DNA from: Nocardia concava NBRC 100430
GTDB taxonomy: Bacteria > Actinomycetota > Actinomycetes > Mycobacteriales > Mycobacteriaceae
DNA: 64,000 nucleotides
Assembly (NCBI RefSeq): GCF_000308815.1
Contig: NZ_BAFX01000123.1
Span: forward strand, 1-64,000
Direction of reading: 5' to 3'
Below the pieces are notes generated by a model. The model did no database searches. It saw nothing but the letters and a program-made list of their open reading frames with translations, and was not told the DNA's origin. A program made the translations under genes and the position numbers. Shown here one piece after another: positions 33,836-43,007 of this stretch (position 1 is its first letter; every line of letters begins with the position of its first letter).

Positions 33836-34804
33836 GTGTCAGGGCTTAGTGTGCGTGGAGTGCGGGACACAGTGGACGACTCGGTGCTGGTGTGGGCGCG
33901 GGGACTGGTCAAGCGGTTCGGGGACAGCGAGGCGGTGCGAGGCATCGATTTCGCGGTGCGCCGGGGCGAGGCGTTCGGGTTGCTGGGGCCGAACGGGGCC
34001 GGGAAGTCCTCGACCATGCGGATGATCGCGTGCGTCTCGCCGCGCAGCGGCGGTGAGTTGCGGGTGCTCGGGCTGGATCCGGATGCGGCGGGGCCGCGGG
34101 TGCGGGCGCGGCTGGGAGTCGTTCCGCAGCAGGACAATCTGGATACCGAGCTGACCGTGGCGCAGAACCTGCACATCTACGGACGGTATTTCGGGCTGTC
34201 GAAGGCGGCGGTGCGGGTCAAGGCCGCGGAGTTGATGGAGTTCGCGCAGTTGAGCGACCGCGCCGACGCGCGGGTCGAGACGCTGTCGGGCGGGATGCAG
34301 CGGCGGCTGACGATCGCGCGGTCCCTGGTCAATGATCCCGAGTTGCTGCTGCTGGACGAGCCGACCACCGGACTCGATCCACAGGCCCGGCATGTGTTGT
34401 GGGACAAGCTGTTCCGGCTCAAGGCGCAAGGGGCGACGCTCATCCTGACCACGCACTACATGGACGAGGCCGAGCAGTTGTGCGACCGGCTGGTCGTGAT
34501 GGACGACGGGCGTGTCGTGGCGGAGGGGTCGCCGGCCGAACTCATCGCCCGCTACAGCACCCGCGAGGTCGTCGAGCTGCGCTTCCCCATCGGGCAGCAG
34601 GACGCCGCGACCGAGCGGGTGGCGGGCCTGGCCGACCGGGTGGAGACGCTGCCGGATCGAATCCTGCTGTACAGCAACAATGGTGAAGCCACCCTCGAAC
34701 AGGCGCACGCGCGTGGACTGCGGCCGCTGTCGAGCCTGGTGCGGCGTAGTTCGCTCGAGGATGTGTTCCTGCGGCTCACCGGCCGGACGCTGGTGGACCG
34801 ATGA
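33836..34804 (+). CDS. ABC exporter ATP-binding protein, DrrA/NodI type
   Basis: 322 residues. Walker A GPNGAGKSS, signature LSGGMQRRLTIARSL, Walker B LLLLDEPTTGLD and the switch His in TTHYMDEAEQLCD are all intact. The C-terminal 90 residues form the extra domain of DrrA-like ATPases. The gene starts at GTG 33836 and overlaps the first permease by ATGA. Three genes together make an exporter of the daunorubicin-resistance or NodIJ type for a lipophilic compound. Confidence 0.9.
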   Translation: MSGLSVRGVRDTVDDSVLVWARGLVKRFGDSEAVRGIDFAVRRGEAFGLLGPNGAGKSSTMRMIACVSPRSGGELRVLGLDPDAAGPRVRARLGVVPQQDNLDTELTVAQNLHIYGRYFGLSKAAVRVKAAELMEFAQLSDRADARVETLSGGMQRRLTIARSLVNDPELLLLDEPTTGLDPQARHVLWDKLFRLKAQGATLILTTHYMDEAEQLCDRLVVMDDGRVVAEGSPAELIARYSTREVVELRFPIGQQDAATERVAGLADRVETLPDRILLYSNNGEATLEQAHARGLRPLSSLVRRSSLEDVFLRLTGRTLVDR

Positions 34805-35607
34805 CGGCCGCGGTGTCGACCGGGCGCGTCGTCGGCGCGTGGCGCGGGGCCTGGCTGCGCGTCGAGGCGTATTGGACGTGGTACCGGCGTTATTGGACGG
34901 CCACGCTGTTCTCGACGACGGTGCAGCCGCTGCTATTCCTGATCACCATGGGGCTGGGGTTCGGGTCGCAGGTGCAGTCCGGACCGGCGACCGGCGACGT
35001 CTCGTATCTGCGGTACATCGCTCCCGCGATGCTGGTGGCAGGAGCCATGCAGCAGGGCGTCGCCGACTCCGGCTACCCGGTGTTGTCCGGATTCAAATTC
35101 AAGCGCGACTTCGTCGCGGCGACCGCGACACCGGTGACACCCGGGCAACTTCTCGGGGGCCATCTCATCTGGGCCGCGATCCAACTGACCCTCGCCGGCA
35201 CGATATTCGCTTTCCTGGCAACACTTTTCGGCGCCTGGTCTAACGCGGGTGTGATCGCGGTGGTCGGGGTCGGCACCCTCACCGGGCTGGCCTGCGCCGC
35301 GCCGATGGCCGCGCTGGCGGCGAAGACCTTCGACGAGGGGTGGCGCTTCGCGCTCATCTTCCGGTTCCTCGTACTGCCCATGACCCTGTTCTCGGGCACC
35401 TTCTTCCCCATCACCGCCCTGCCGCTCGTATTGCGTTGGCTGGCTTGGGTTTTCCCGCTCTGGCACGGCACCCAGCTCGCTCGCGCGGTCACCGTCGGCG
35501 GGGTCGGAACCTGGGCGGCGCTCGCGCATCTCGCCTACCTGCTGGCGGTGTTCGTCGCGGGATGGCTTGTCGCACACCGGTTCTTCTACCGGCGGCTGGT
35601 GTTCTGA
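34801..35607 (+). CDS. ABC-2 type permease, first of two
   Basis: 268 residues with six predicted helices, a membrane partner for the ATPase at 33836. Segments LFSTTVQPLLFLITMGLGFG and FRFLVLPMTLFSGTFFPI match the ABC-2 permease pattern, the latter being the family signature. Coupled to the ATPase gene by ATGA and separated from the second permease by 1 bp. Confidence 0.9.
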   Translation: MTAAVSTGRVVGAWRGAWLRVEAYWTWYRRYWTATLFSTTVQPLLFLITMGLGFGSQVQSGPATGDVSYLRYIAPAMLVAGAMQQGVADSGYPVLSGFKFKRDFVAATATPVTPGQLLGGHLIWAAIQLTLAGTIFAFLATLFGAWSNAGVIAVVGVGTLTGLACAAPMAALAAKTFDEGWRFALIFRFLVLPMTLFSGTFFPITALPLVLRWLAWVFPLWHGTQLARAVTVGGVGTWAALAHLAYLLAVFVAGWLVAHRFFYRRLVF

Positions 35608-35608
35608 G

Positions 35609-36436
35609 ATGCCCGTACTGACCGAACCGGCCCGCCGTGGACTGCTGCTGCGGGTGCTGCCACCCGGCCTCTACAGCGGCCGCTCCGGCGTGATCGTCGA
35701 ACGCTCCCTGCTGGTCAACCGGCACTCGTGGGTGATGCTGGCCTCCGGCGTGGTCGAACCTCTGGCGTACCTGCTGGCCTTCCAGCTCGGCTTCGGCACG
35801 CTCGTCACCCAGGTCACCGGCCCCGGCGGCCATCCAATGGGCTACGCCGCCTTCGTCGCCCCCGCACTGCTGGCCGCCGCCGCCATGAACGGCGCGGTCT
35901 TCGAATGCACCTACAACGTCTTCCTGAAACTGCGCTACACCAAGGCCTACGACGCCATGCTCGCCACCCCGATCGGCCCCGCCGACATCGTCCTCGGCGA
36001 AATAGGCTGGGCCATCCTCCGCAGCGGCCTCTACTCGATCGCGTTCCTCGCCGTAACCGCCCTACTCGGCCTCTTCACCTCCTGGTGGGCTCTGGCCCTC
36101 CTCCCCGCCGCCCTCCTGGTGGCCTTCGCCTTCGCCGGCCTCAGCATGACCCTGGTGACATTCCTCCGCTCCACCGCCCAGTTCGACTACATCAACCTCG
36201 CCCTGGTCCCGATGTTCCTCTTCTCCACCACCTTCTTCCCCCTCACCGTGTACCCCCAACCACTGCAATGGCTGATCCGCTGCCTCCCCCTCTACCAGGG
36301 CATCGACCTCATGCGAGGCCTAGCCACCGGCACCCTCACCCCCACCATGCTGATCAACCTCGCCTACCTGCTCGCCCTCGGCGGCCTCGGCGTCCACGGC
36401 GCGATCCGACGTCTCGCCACCCTGCTGCGTAGCTGA
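35609..36436 (+). CDS. ABC-2 type permease, second of two
   Basis: 275 residues with six predicted helices, paired with the permease at 34801. SGVVEPLAYLLAFQLGFG and LVPMFLFSTTFFPLTVYP give the ABC-2 signature. The two permeases are related in sequence and probably form a heterodimer with an ATPase dimer. ATG 35609 directly follows the first permease stop. Confidence 0.9.
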   Translation: MPVLTEPARRGLLLRVLPPGLYSGRSGVIVERSLLVNRHSWVMLASGVVEPLAYLLAFQLGFGTLVTQVTGPGGHPMGYAAFVAPALLAAAAMNGAVFECTYNVFLKLRYTKAYDAMLATPIGPADIVLGEIGWAILRSGLYSIAFLAVTALLGLFTSWWALALLPAALLVAFAFAGLSMTLVTFLRSTAQFDYINLALVPMFLFSTTFFPLTVYPQPLQWLIRCLPLYQGIDLMRGLATGTLTPTMLINLAYLLALGGLGVHGAIRRLATLLRS

Positions 36437-36496
36437 CCAGCGCTGGTGTTTCTCGCCGCGGCAATCGCGGGATGGCCAAGCCGTTCGACCTCGCGG

Positions 36497-37058
36497 TCAA
36501 TAGGTTCGGAGCCCTCCGCTCTTGGCGTTCAGCAGGTCCATCGCCTCTCGCTGCGGACCGTTTCCGCCGCCGCTCTCATGAGCGGTGGCGTACTGCTTGG
36601 CCCAGTCGGCACCGAACTCCTGTGTCATACGCGCGTTCCAGTAGGCATGCCGGGCCGCGTCGCCATGACCCTCATCCTTCGAGTCCGGATTCACGGCGGT
36701 GTACTTATTGTTCTTCCCGAACTCTTCGGCCTCGTCCTCGCGGCCACCTGGTACTTCTGGAGAATATCGGCGAGCGTGGCGTCCTCCGGAATACCGGCCA
36801 GCGCCTTCTTGACGTCTTCGGATACACCCTCGAGTTTCGTGGCCAGATTGCGCGCGCCGATCTTGTCGGTTTCCTGCACATCCCAGAACGCCTGCTTGAG
36901 GCTCGCCCCCAGGGTGAGGCAGGCGGCGGTCTTCCAGGCGACGGAAGCCGGGTTGCCCCAGCGCTTTTTGATGGTTTCCCAGTTCGAGTCGTATGACTTC
37001 ACATCGCCGGTCTCGTCGTCGTAGAAGAGATTCCACTCCGAGTCTTCGACATCGTCGA
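36497..37058 (-). pseudogene. Frameshifted DUF6973-like gene, degraded
   Basis: Two reading frames carry continuous coding signal. The first gives DVEDSEWNLFYDDETG, then SYDSNWETIKKRWGNPASVAW down to LADILQKYQVA near 36757. A one-base shift at about 36750 moves into the second: REDEAEEFGKNNKYTAV and GDAARHAYWNARMTQEFGADWAKQYATAHE. The latter matches my memory of the DUF6973 fold (HAYWNAL, AHE). The C-terminus ends early after MDLLNAKSGG. No start codon lies before the first coding stretch. DUF6973 occurs in toxin-like proteins, so a degraded toxin-like gene is possible. Coordinates are approximate. Confidence 0.6.
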
Positions 37059-37259
37059 CAGCCGGGCATCGAACGGCTCGAGCAGACCATCATCGCGCAG
37101 TACCGGGCGGCGAGAGCGGACGCGGAAGCGCAGGCGCACAAGGTTTATGAGCAATTTCTCCGGGACGAGAAGAAGGCCGCCGTGCAGGCGCCGCCGCAAC
37201 CCGAATGGGCCGATCCGGACGATGTGCAGCCGGTCAGGCTTTGGACCGACGCGCGGTAA
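37056..37259 (+). pseudogene. Orphan C-terminal coding fragment
   Basis: About 66 codons with strong coding bias and no start (GIERLEQTIIAQYRAARADA, then KVYEQFLRDEKKAAVQ and PEWADPDDVQPVRLW), ending at TAA 37259. The frame upstream turns into low-complexity Arg/Ser sequence, so the 5' part is missing. It abuts the minus-strand DUF6973-like remnant at about 37056, which marks a rearrangement junction. Family not recognised. Confidence 0.5.
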
Positions 37260-37311
37260 CCGAAGCGAGCCTCGGACCCGACCTGGGGCAAGGTCGCGAG
37301 GCTAGTGGCGC

Positions 37312-37530
37312 TCAGAATGAGCAGTCGGTCGGCCTGCCGGCCCAGCCGCCCTTCAGGAATCGGATCACGGCGCAGAAGATGTCCTCCGACCATGAGCCGA
37401 CCGGGGCCGCTTGCGGGGCGGCGGCGATCGGTGTGGCGGCCGTCGGCTCCGTGCGGGTTTGCGCGGTAGCGGTGGCCATGGGCGCCAGGAGCCCTGCGGT
37501 CACAGCGGTAATGGCGACGAGCTTCTTCAT
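37312..37530 (-). CDS. Small exported protein
   Basis: 72 residues. The signal peptide MKKLVAITAVTAGLLAPMATATA is clear, followed by an Ala/Pro/Thr-rich stretch and a C-terminal segment with two Cys (DIFCAVIRFLKGG and PTDCSF). GGAGG is placed 6 bp before the ATG. Function unknown. Confidence 0.7.
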   Translation of the reverse strand: MKKLVAITAVTAGLLAPMATATAQTRTEPTAATPIAAAPQAAPVGSWSEDIFCAVIRFLKGGWAGRPTDCSF

Positions 37531-37750
37531 CCGAATCCTCCGTTGTCATCGAAACGCAGCGATCTTGCCTATGAATCCAAGCGTGTTCGCGACACGGATG
37601 CCAGGGACTCGAGGCGTCGCGAAGGGGACCACACGCGCCAGCCCCCGGCGGGATCGGGCAGGCCACTCGAGGAGGTCGCTGAAACCCTTACGGCTCCTTA
37701 TCGGGTTTCGACACGTTGCGAGAGCAACTCGGGTCTAGTGTTGTCGAACT

Positions 37751-38056
37751 ATGGTGACCAGGGATGTCACGGTGACCGTGACGGTGGATGACAGCGAATG
37801 GCTCGCCCTGAACGACGCCGCGGAATGCGCCGGGATGAGCGTCGAATCCTATATCGGCTGGGGCGTGCGACTGCTCGCAATGCAGGCCGTTCCGGGCGGT
37901 TCCAAGAGACGGGTCAGCGTTTCGCCGCGGAAGGCACAGCGGCGAATCGACGAGCACCCCGACATGACGCAGTCGGAGGAATGGGTCGAGACCTTCGCCG
38001 AACGGCTGTCGCACCGCGCCGAGCAGTTCCGGCTGCCCCCTCACGTGGTCGGGTAG
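37751..38056 (+). CDS. Small hypothetical protein, possible ribbon-helix-helix fold
   Basis: 101 residues. TVTVTVDDSEWLALNDAAECAGMSVESYIGWGVRLLA (given in part) has the beta strand-helix-helix order of ribbon-helix-helix DNA-binding proteins, though this is a weak match. There is no ribosome site; a TAGTGT hexamer 10-15 bp before the ATG may be the -10 of a leaderless transcript. Located between the decayed locus and the MoxR-VWA unit. Confidence 0.55.
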   Translation: MVTRDVTVTVTVDDSEWLALNDAAECAGMSVESYIGWGVRLLAMQAVPGGSKRRVSVSPRKAQRRIDEHPDMTQSEEWVETFAERLSHRAEQFRLPPHVVG

Positions 38057-38145
38057 CCCGGGTCGGGTGGGGGCGTTATGATCGGGACGATGATGACTCA
38101 TTCTGATCAAGGATTGGGGGTCTCGTTCGCAACAGGTGAGTGCTG

Positions 38146-39495
38146 ATGCACCAACCGATCGCGAACGGGAGCGAATCCCGAATTTCCCGCTGGCTGCGCG
38201 TGCGCGAGTTCGCCGTGCCGCCCGACATGATCGAAACCGCAAGCGCCCGACGGAGTGTCGGGGATTGGGCCGGGGCCTGTGCCGCGGCGGGTTTCGATGT
38301 CGACGTCAATCTACGTTCATTGGCTCGTACTCACGGTCCGGAGCTGGTCCGGAGGGTGCGGGACGATCTGCGCCATCTGGCGCCGGATCTGCTGCGCTGG
38401 CATATGCCCAGGGTTGCGCCGGACGGGTTACTGCGGCCGGCGTTGACCGTGACGCTGGCCAGATACCATGTCGCTGGATCCGGAAGCCATTGCGGTAGAG
38501 CCGATTCCGTGCACCTGGTGGTGCGGACTCCACCGGCTTGGGCCGATGCCGGTCAGCGGATCGTTCTCGCACTGTGGGACGAAGGTCGTCCCGACGCCAG
38601 TATCGGCCTGCATCCGCGTCCGCGACCCGACCGACGTTTCCGGTTGGATCTCCATCGTCACCTGTGGGATGCACGGAGGGCCGCCGAGCTCGGGATACGT
38701 TCCGGAGCAGCGCTATTCGATCAGTGGACGGCCGAAGCAGCGATACTGCTGCGCGCCGAGGGGCGCTCGGCGGGACCGTTGGCAATCCGGCTCGGAGGTC
38801 AGCGTCTGATCGCCGAATTGCGAACGGACCCAGGCCATCAGCCACAATTGCGAATCGTGGAGGGATATCCACCCGGCGAAATATCCGCGCTACCGATCCT
38901 TCCGGACGCGGCGACCCGGGTGCTCCCCGATCTGGAATTGCTCCGGGCCGGTGCCATCACGCCCGACCGGCTGCATCCATTGGTCGCGTCGGCCCTCGCA
39001 TCGGACCGCCCACGCGTCGAACGATCCTGCGACACAGGTCGAGTGGAGCCACACCTGGTGAACTGCCGAGGTGAACGGCACCGAATCGGTCTGCTCGACG
39101 GCGTGCTGACGGCGTTGGATCACGACCCGGTCGAGGTCCGTCGCGAGGAACTGCTCGCCGCCCTGACCGGCACGCCACTGCCCTGCCTGCAGGCCATCGA
39201 CCGGGCGCATCGGCATCCGGATTGTCTCGTCGGGGTCCGGGAACGACTGCGCCACGGCGATATCGCCGGTGCGCTGGCCGTAGTCGAGGGCCTGCTCGGG
39301 CCCGGTGCCGCACTGCGCGAGGGCGCGCTGCGGGACGAACTGGAAGCGGCCGCGCGGAAGCGGATCACCTACGGGCTGTTCCGAGCCGGGCTGTTCAACG
39401 ATGGCCCCGACATCGCCCGGCGTCGCCGTCCCCCACACCAAGCTTCCCCGCACCAGGTTTACCGCGCGCATCCACGCCACGCGTCCACGCGCTGA
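38146..39495 (+). CDS. Unknown protein of the MoxR-VWA unit
   Basis: 449 residues, first gene of a three-gene unit. No recognised domain. It is Arg/Leu/Ala-rich with hints of helical repeats (SLARTHGPELVRRVRDDLRH; GVRERLRHGDIAGALAVVEG). The C-terminal 25 residues are basic and low in complexity. ATG 38146 is preceded by AGGTGAG; an in-frame GTG at 38140 is possible. The MoxR gene follows after 46 bp. Its job is inferred to be an adaptor or substrate of the MoxR ATPase. Confidence 0.65.
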   Translation: MHQPIANGSESRISRWLRVREFAVPPDMIETASARRSVGDWAGACAAAGFDVDVNLRSLARTHGPELVRRVRDDLRHLAPDLLRWHMPRVAPDGLLRPALTVTLARYHVAGSGSHCGRADSVHLVVRTPPAWADAGQRIVLALWDEGRPDASIGLHPRPRPDRRFRLDLHRHLWDARRAAELGIRSGAALFDQWTAEAAILLRAEGRSAGPLAIRLGGQRLIAELRTDPGHQPQLRIVEGYPPGEISALPILPDAATRVLPDLELLRAGAITPDRLHPLVASALASDRPRVERSCDTGRVEPHLVNCRGERHRIGLLDGVLTALDHDPVEVRREELLAALTGTPLPCLQAIDRAHRHPDCLVGVRERLRHGDIAGALAVVEGLLGPGAALREGALRDELEAAARKRITYGLFRAGLFNDGPDIARRRRPPHQASPHQVYRAHPRHASTR

Positions 39496-39541
39496 CTTCG
39501 CGCGTCCACTCAATTCTTCTCAACCCCAAGGTGATTCATAC

Positions 39542-40786
39542 ATGCATGCAAATACGCTCCGCGCTGTCCCTTCGAATCCACCCGCGTCCCAGCTCGACGT
39601 GGCCTCGGACCTGCTGAACCTGCTGCGCGAAACCACCACGGAACCGCGCACGAACATCCAACTGGAAGCCCTCACCCTGGCCGTCGCCGCCGACCTCCCG
39701 GTCCTGCTGTGGGGCGAACCCGGCATCGGCAAGACCGCCGCCCTGACCCAGCTGGCCGAAACCCTGGAGCTGCCGCTCACCACCGTGATCGCGAGTGTCC
39801 ATGAGCCATCGGACTTTTCGGGCCTTCCCATCATCGGCGACGATCCCGCGGCAGACGGCGTCCCGATGGCTCCCCCGGACTGGGCCGTCCGTCTGGTGCG
39901 CGCCGGTAAGGGCCTGCTGTTCCTGGACGAACTGTCGACCGCGCCGCCCGCGGTGCAGGCGGCCCTGCTGCGCCTGGTCCTGGAGCGGCGGATCGGCACG
40001 CTCCAGCTGCCTCCCGACGTCCGCATCGTCGCGGCGGCCAACCCGCGCTCGTCGGCGGCCGACGGGTGGGAGTTGAGCCCGCCGCTCGCCAACCGGTTCG
40101 TGCACCTGCAGTGGACTCACGACCACGAGGTGGTCATCCGCGGCCTCGGCGGCACCTGGCCGCGCGCCACCCTGCCCATGCTCGATCCGGTAAAGCTCAC
40201 GGGTGCAGTCGCTTACGCGCGGCGCGCGGTCTGCGAACTGCTCACGGCCCGGCCCAAACTCGTGCATCAACTCCCCAGCGGCGAGACCCGTCGCGGCGGC
40301 GCCTGGCCGTCGCCGCGGAGCTGGGAGATGACGGTGCGGCTGATCGCCTTCGCCACCGCCGCCGGTGCGAACCCGGATGTGCTGTCGCTGCTGATCCGCG
40401 GCGCCGTCGGTGACGGACCCGGCTTCGAACTGCTCACCAGCATCGATCGCATGGATCTGCCCGATCCCGAAGTGCTGCTGCGCGATCCGGCCGCGGCCGA
40501 GCTGCCCGAACGCGGAGATCTGCGGCAGGCGGTGCTCGACGGTGTGGTGGCCGCGGTCCGCAGGCAACCGGATCGGTCCCGCTGGGACGCGGCGTGGGCG
40601 CTGCTGGTCAAGGCCGTCGAGACCGGAGCCCCGGACCTCGTGGTCGTGCCCGCCACCACGCTCGCCACACTGCGACAAGGCAATTGGGAGGTACCGAAGT
40701 CGATCGAGCGGCTCGCCGGAATGGTGTCGGTGTCCCGGGGCGCGGATCGGGCCGCGGAGCGCGTCGCCGCGCAGGTGGCGCGATGA
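39542..40786 (+). CDS. MoxR-type AAA+ ATPase
   Basis: 414 residues. Walker A GEPGIGKT (58-65), Walker B LLFLDE (125-130), the AAA_5 pattern PSDFSGLPIIGDD before it, and sensor AAANP. The C-terminal region beyond residue 250 is a helical lid. MoxR ATPases remodel or activate VWA proteins; here the partner is the next gene, which overlaps by ATGA (40783-40786). The spacing supports production of the two in fixed ratio. Confidence 0.9.
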   Translation: MHANTLRAVPSNPPASQLDVASDLLNLLRETTTEPRTNIQLEALTLAVAADLPVLLWGEPGIGKTAALTQLAETLELPLTTVIASVHEPSDFSGLPIIGDDPAADGVPMAPPDWAVRLVRAGKGLLFLDELSTAPPAVQAALLRLVLERRIGTLQLPPDVRIVAAANPRSSAADGWELSPPLANRFVHLQWTHDHEVVIRGLGGTWPRATLPMLDPVKLTGAVAYARRAVCELLTARPKLVHQLPSGETRRGGAWPSPRSWEMTVRLIAFATAAGANPDVLSLLIRGAVGDGPGFELLTSIDRMDLPDPEVLLRDPAAAELPERGDLRQAVLDGVVAAVRRQPDRSRWDAAWALLVKAVETGAPDLVVVPATTLATLRQGNWEVPKSIERLAGMVSVSRGADRAAERVAAQVAR

Positions 40787-42015
40787 CCGAGAACCGCATG
40801 CCGCTGGATTTCGAGAAACTTTACGCCGCACGCCTTTTGGCCGTCCGGGCCCGGCCGTACCTGGCGACCGCGCTCTACGCATTGCATCTGGTCGAATCGC
40901 GAGGGGTGCCGACCATGAGTGTCGATCGCTACTGGCGGTGCTACGCATCGCCGGTCTTCGTGGACCGCACCTCCGTGGAGGACCTCGCTTCGGTTCTGGT
41001 GCACGAGGTTTCGCATCTGCTGCGCGATCACCACGGCCGCAGTGACCGATTCGCGCGGGAACACAACCTCACCGGTCCGACCGAACGCCTCCGCATGAAT
41101 ATCGCCGCGGACGCCGAGATCAACGACGACGCATTCGGTGACGGCCTGGTCGAGCCCGAAGGCGCTGTCACACCGGCGGTGCTGGGGTTACGGCCCGGCG
41201 AACTCATGGAGGACTACCTGCACCAGTTCCGCCTCACCCACATCTCCGCGGACCTGGCCTGGCTCGACTGCGGCAGCGGCGCCGACGGCCTGGACCGCGA
41301 ATGGGAACTGGGCCCCGACGGCGCGGACGGACTCACCGAACAGCAGCGCGACGCGGTGATATTCCGAGTGGCACAAGGCATCTCCGGCCGACCGGGCAAT
41401 GCCCCCGAAGGCTGGCGACGCTGGGCCGAGGAGGCCGTACACCCCACCCAGCCCTGGCGCGAACTACTGGGCGCCGCCATCCGCTCCGCCACCTCCGCCG
41501 CCGGCGCGGGCGACGACTACACCTACGGCCGCCCCGCCCGCCGCGCCTGCGCCACCCCAGGCATCGTGCTCCCCAGCCTCCGCCGCACCCCACCCCGAGT
41601 CACCATCATCATCGACACCTCCGGCTCGGTCAGCGACACCGAATTGGGCAGCGCCCTACTGGAAACCGCCGCCGTCAGCCGCGCCGTAGGCGGCCGCCGC
41701 GACCTCGTCACCGTCCTCTCCTGCGACGCCGCCGCCCGCGTCGCCGTCCCCCTCTGCCAAGCCGGCGGCATCCCCCTCATGGGCGGCGGCGGCACCGACC
41801 TGCGCACCGGCTTCACCAAAGCCCTACGCGCTCAACCCCGCCCGGACATCCTGGTAGTCCTGACCGACGGCTTCACCCCCTGGCCCACGACCCGCCCACC
41901 CTGCCGCACAGTGGTCGGCCTGTTCCGCCGCGAACGCTCCTGGAGTGAGAACGACCCGGACTACGTCCCCGACAACCCACCCAACTGGGCCCGCGTCGTC
42001 CACATCGGAAAGTAG
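40783..42015 (+). CDS. HEXXH metallopeptidase-like plus VWA domain protein (DUF2201 type)
   Basis: 410 residues. The N-terminal half has a zinc-type motif HEVSH (74-78) with LVHEVSHLLRDHHGR and a nearby AADAEIND that could give the third ligand. The C-terminal third is a VWA domain with a complete MIDAS: DTSGS (278-282), GGGTDL (335-340) and TDG (361-363). This domain order is the DUF2201 arrangement found with MoxR ATPases. Whether the HEXXH domain is active is unknown. It completes the unit with the ATPase and the unknown first protein. Confidence 0.88.
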   Translation: MTENRMPLDFEKLYAARLLAVRARPYLATALYALHLVESRGVPTMSVDRYWRCYASPVFVDRTSVEDLASVLVHEVSHLLRDHHGRSDRFAREHNLTGPTERLRMNIAADAEINDDAFGDGLVEPEGAVTPAVLGLRPGELMEDYLHQFRLTHISADLAWLDCGSGADGLDREWELGPDGADGLTEQQRDAVIFRVAQGISGRPGNAPEGWRRWAEEAVHPTQPWRELLGAAIRSATSAAGAGDDYTYGRPARRACATPGIVLPSLRRTPPRVTIIIDTSGSVSDTELGSALLETAAVSRAVGGRRDLVTVLSCDAAARVAVPLCQAGGIPLMGGGGTDLRTGFTKALRAQPRPDILVVLTDGFTPWPTTRPPCRTVVGLFRRERSWSENDPDYVPDNPPNWARVVHIGK

Positions 42016-42031
42016 CGAACCCGGCACCATG

Positions 42032-42050
42032 CGATAAGGCGCGGTTATCG
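42032..42050. promoter_or_regulatory. Operator CGATAA-N7-TTATCG, copy 1
   Basis: CGATAAGGCGCGGTTATCG lies 72 bp upstream of the oxidoreductase start at 42123. It differs from the copy at 45569-45587 in only two central bases. The regulator is not identified. Confidence 0.65.
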
Positions 42051-42122
42051 GTGTGCTGCGAAATAGCGCATTGATCGGGTCAGATCCTTTGGTTTGACTG
42101 GATCCCGAGCGAAGGAGGAATC

Positions 42123-43007
42123 ATGCGAGTGTTCGTAGCCGGTGCTACCGGCGCCATCGGCCGGGTTCTCGTCGAGCAGTTGGTCGCCGACGGGCATCAG
42201 GTGGTCGGAACATCACGACGGGCGGAGGGCATCGCCGAGCTGAAAGCGGCGGGAGCCGAGGGCGTGGTCGTCGACGCGTTCGACGCCGAAGCCGTCACGA
42301 GGGCTGTCGCCGCGGCGGCACCGGACGCGGTAATCCATCAGTTGACGTCGTTGAGCGGAGGCACCTCCGCCGACAACGGACGGATCCGGCGCATAGGTAC
42401 CAGGAACCTGGTCGACGCCGCCGAACAGGCAGGCGTGAAACGCCTTGTGGCGCAATCGATCGCCTGGGCCTACGAGCCCGGCGACACCCCTGCCGACGAG
42501 AGCGTGCCGCTGGACCTCAGCGCAGGCGAGCCACGAATCACCACGATAAACGGCATCGTCGCCCTGGAAGAAGCAGTACGCGAACTCGACCAACACGTAG
42601 TACTGCGCTACGGCACGCTGTACGGCCCCGGCACCTGGTACCGACGCGGCGGCGTAGCCGAAGCCGTCCTACACGGAGATTCAACCGATCCAGCCGCAAA
42701 GTTCCTCGGCGGCCTCCCACCCAACGACGCGGTGACCTCATTCATACACGTAACCGACGCCGCCCGCGCCGCCGTCGCGGCCCTCGAATGGCCCACCGGC
42801 ACAGTAAATATCGTCGACGACGAACCCACCCCCGCCCGCGAATGGGTACCCGTCCTCGCAGCAGCCCTCGACGCCCCCGCCCCGACCCCGGCCACCGGCC
42901 GAGCCCCCTGGGAGCGCGGAGCCACCAACACCCTGGCGCGCTCGCTCGGTTGGGAGCCGCATTTCCCAACCTGGAGAACAGGATTCGGGGTCAAGCAGGA
43001 AACGTAG
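42123..43007 (+). CDS. NAD(P)-binding epimerase/dehydratase-like protein
   Basis: 294 residues of the extended SDR/NmrA-like group. The cofactor motif is GATGAIG (residues 7-13), the mid-region motif SIAWAYEPGDTPADE resembles an epimerase active-site strand, and YGTLYGPGTWYRRGG supplies the Tyr. AAGGAGGA is 3-4 bp before the ATG. Its 3' end overlaps the converging hydrolase gene by 17 bp. The CGATAA operator at 42032-42050 puts it in a small regulon with the 45059/45512 genes. Confidence 0.85.
   Translation: MRVFVAGATGAIGRVLVEQLVADGHQVVGTSRRAEGIAELKAAGAEGVVVDAFDAEAVTRAVAAAAPDAVIHQLTSLSGGTSADNGRIRRIGTRNLVDAAEQAGVKRLVAQSIAWAYEPGDTPADESVPLDLSAGEPRITTINGIVALEEAVRELDQHVVLRYGTLYGPGTWYRRGGVAEAVLHGDSTDPAAKFLGGLPPNDAVTSFIHVTDAARAAVAALEWPTGTVNIVDDEPTPAREWVPVLAAALDAPAPTPATGRAPWERGATNTLARSLGWEPHFPTWRTGFGVKQET

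Noticed and set aside
33836..36436. DrrABC exporter as part of the 58.6 kb operon's export route
   Set aside because: It lies more than 20 kb away with unrelated genes between and no iron box seen; no basis for linking them.
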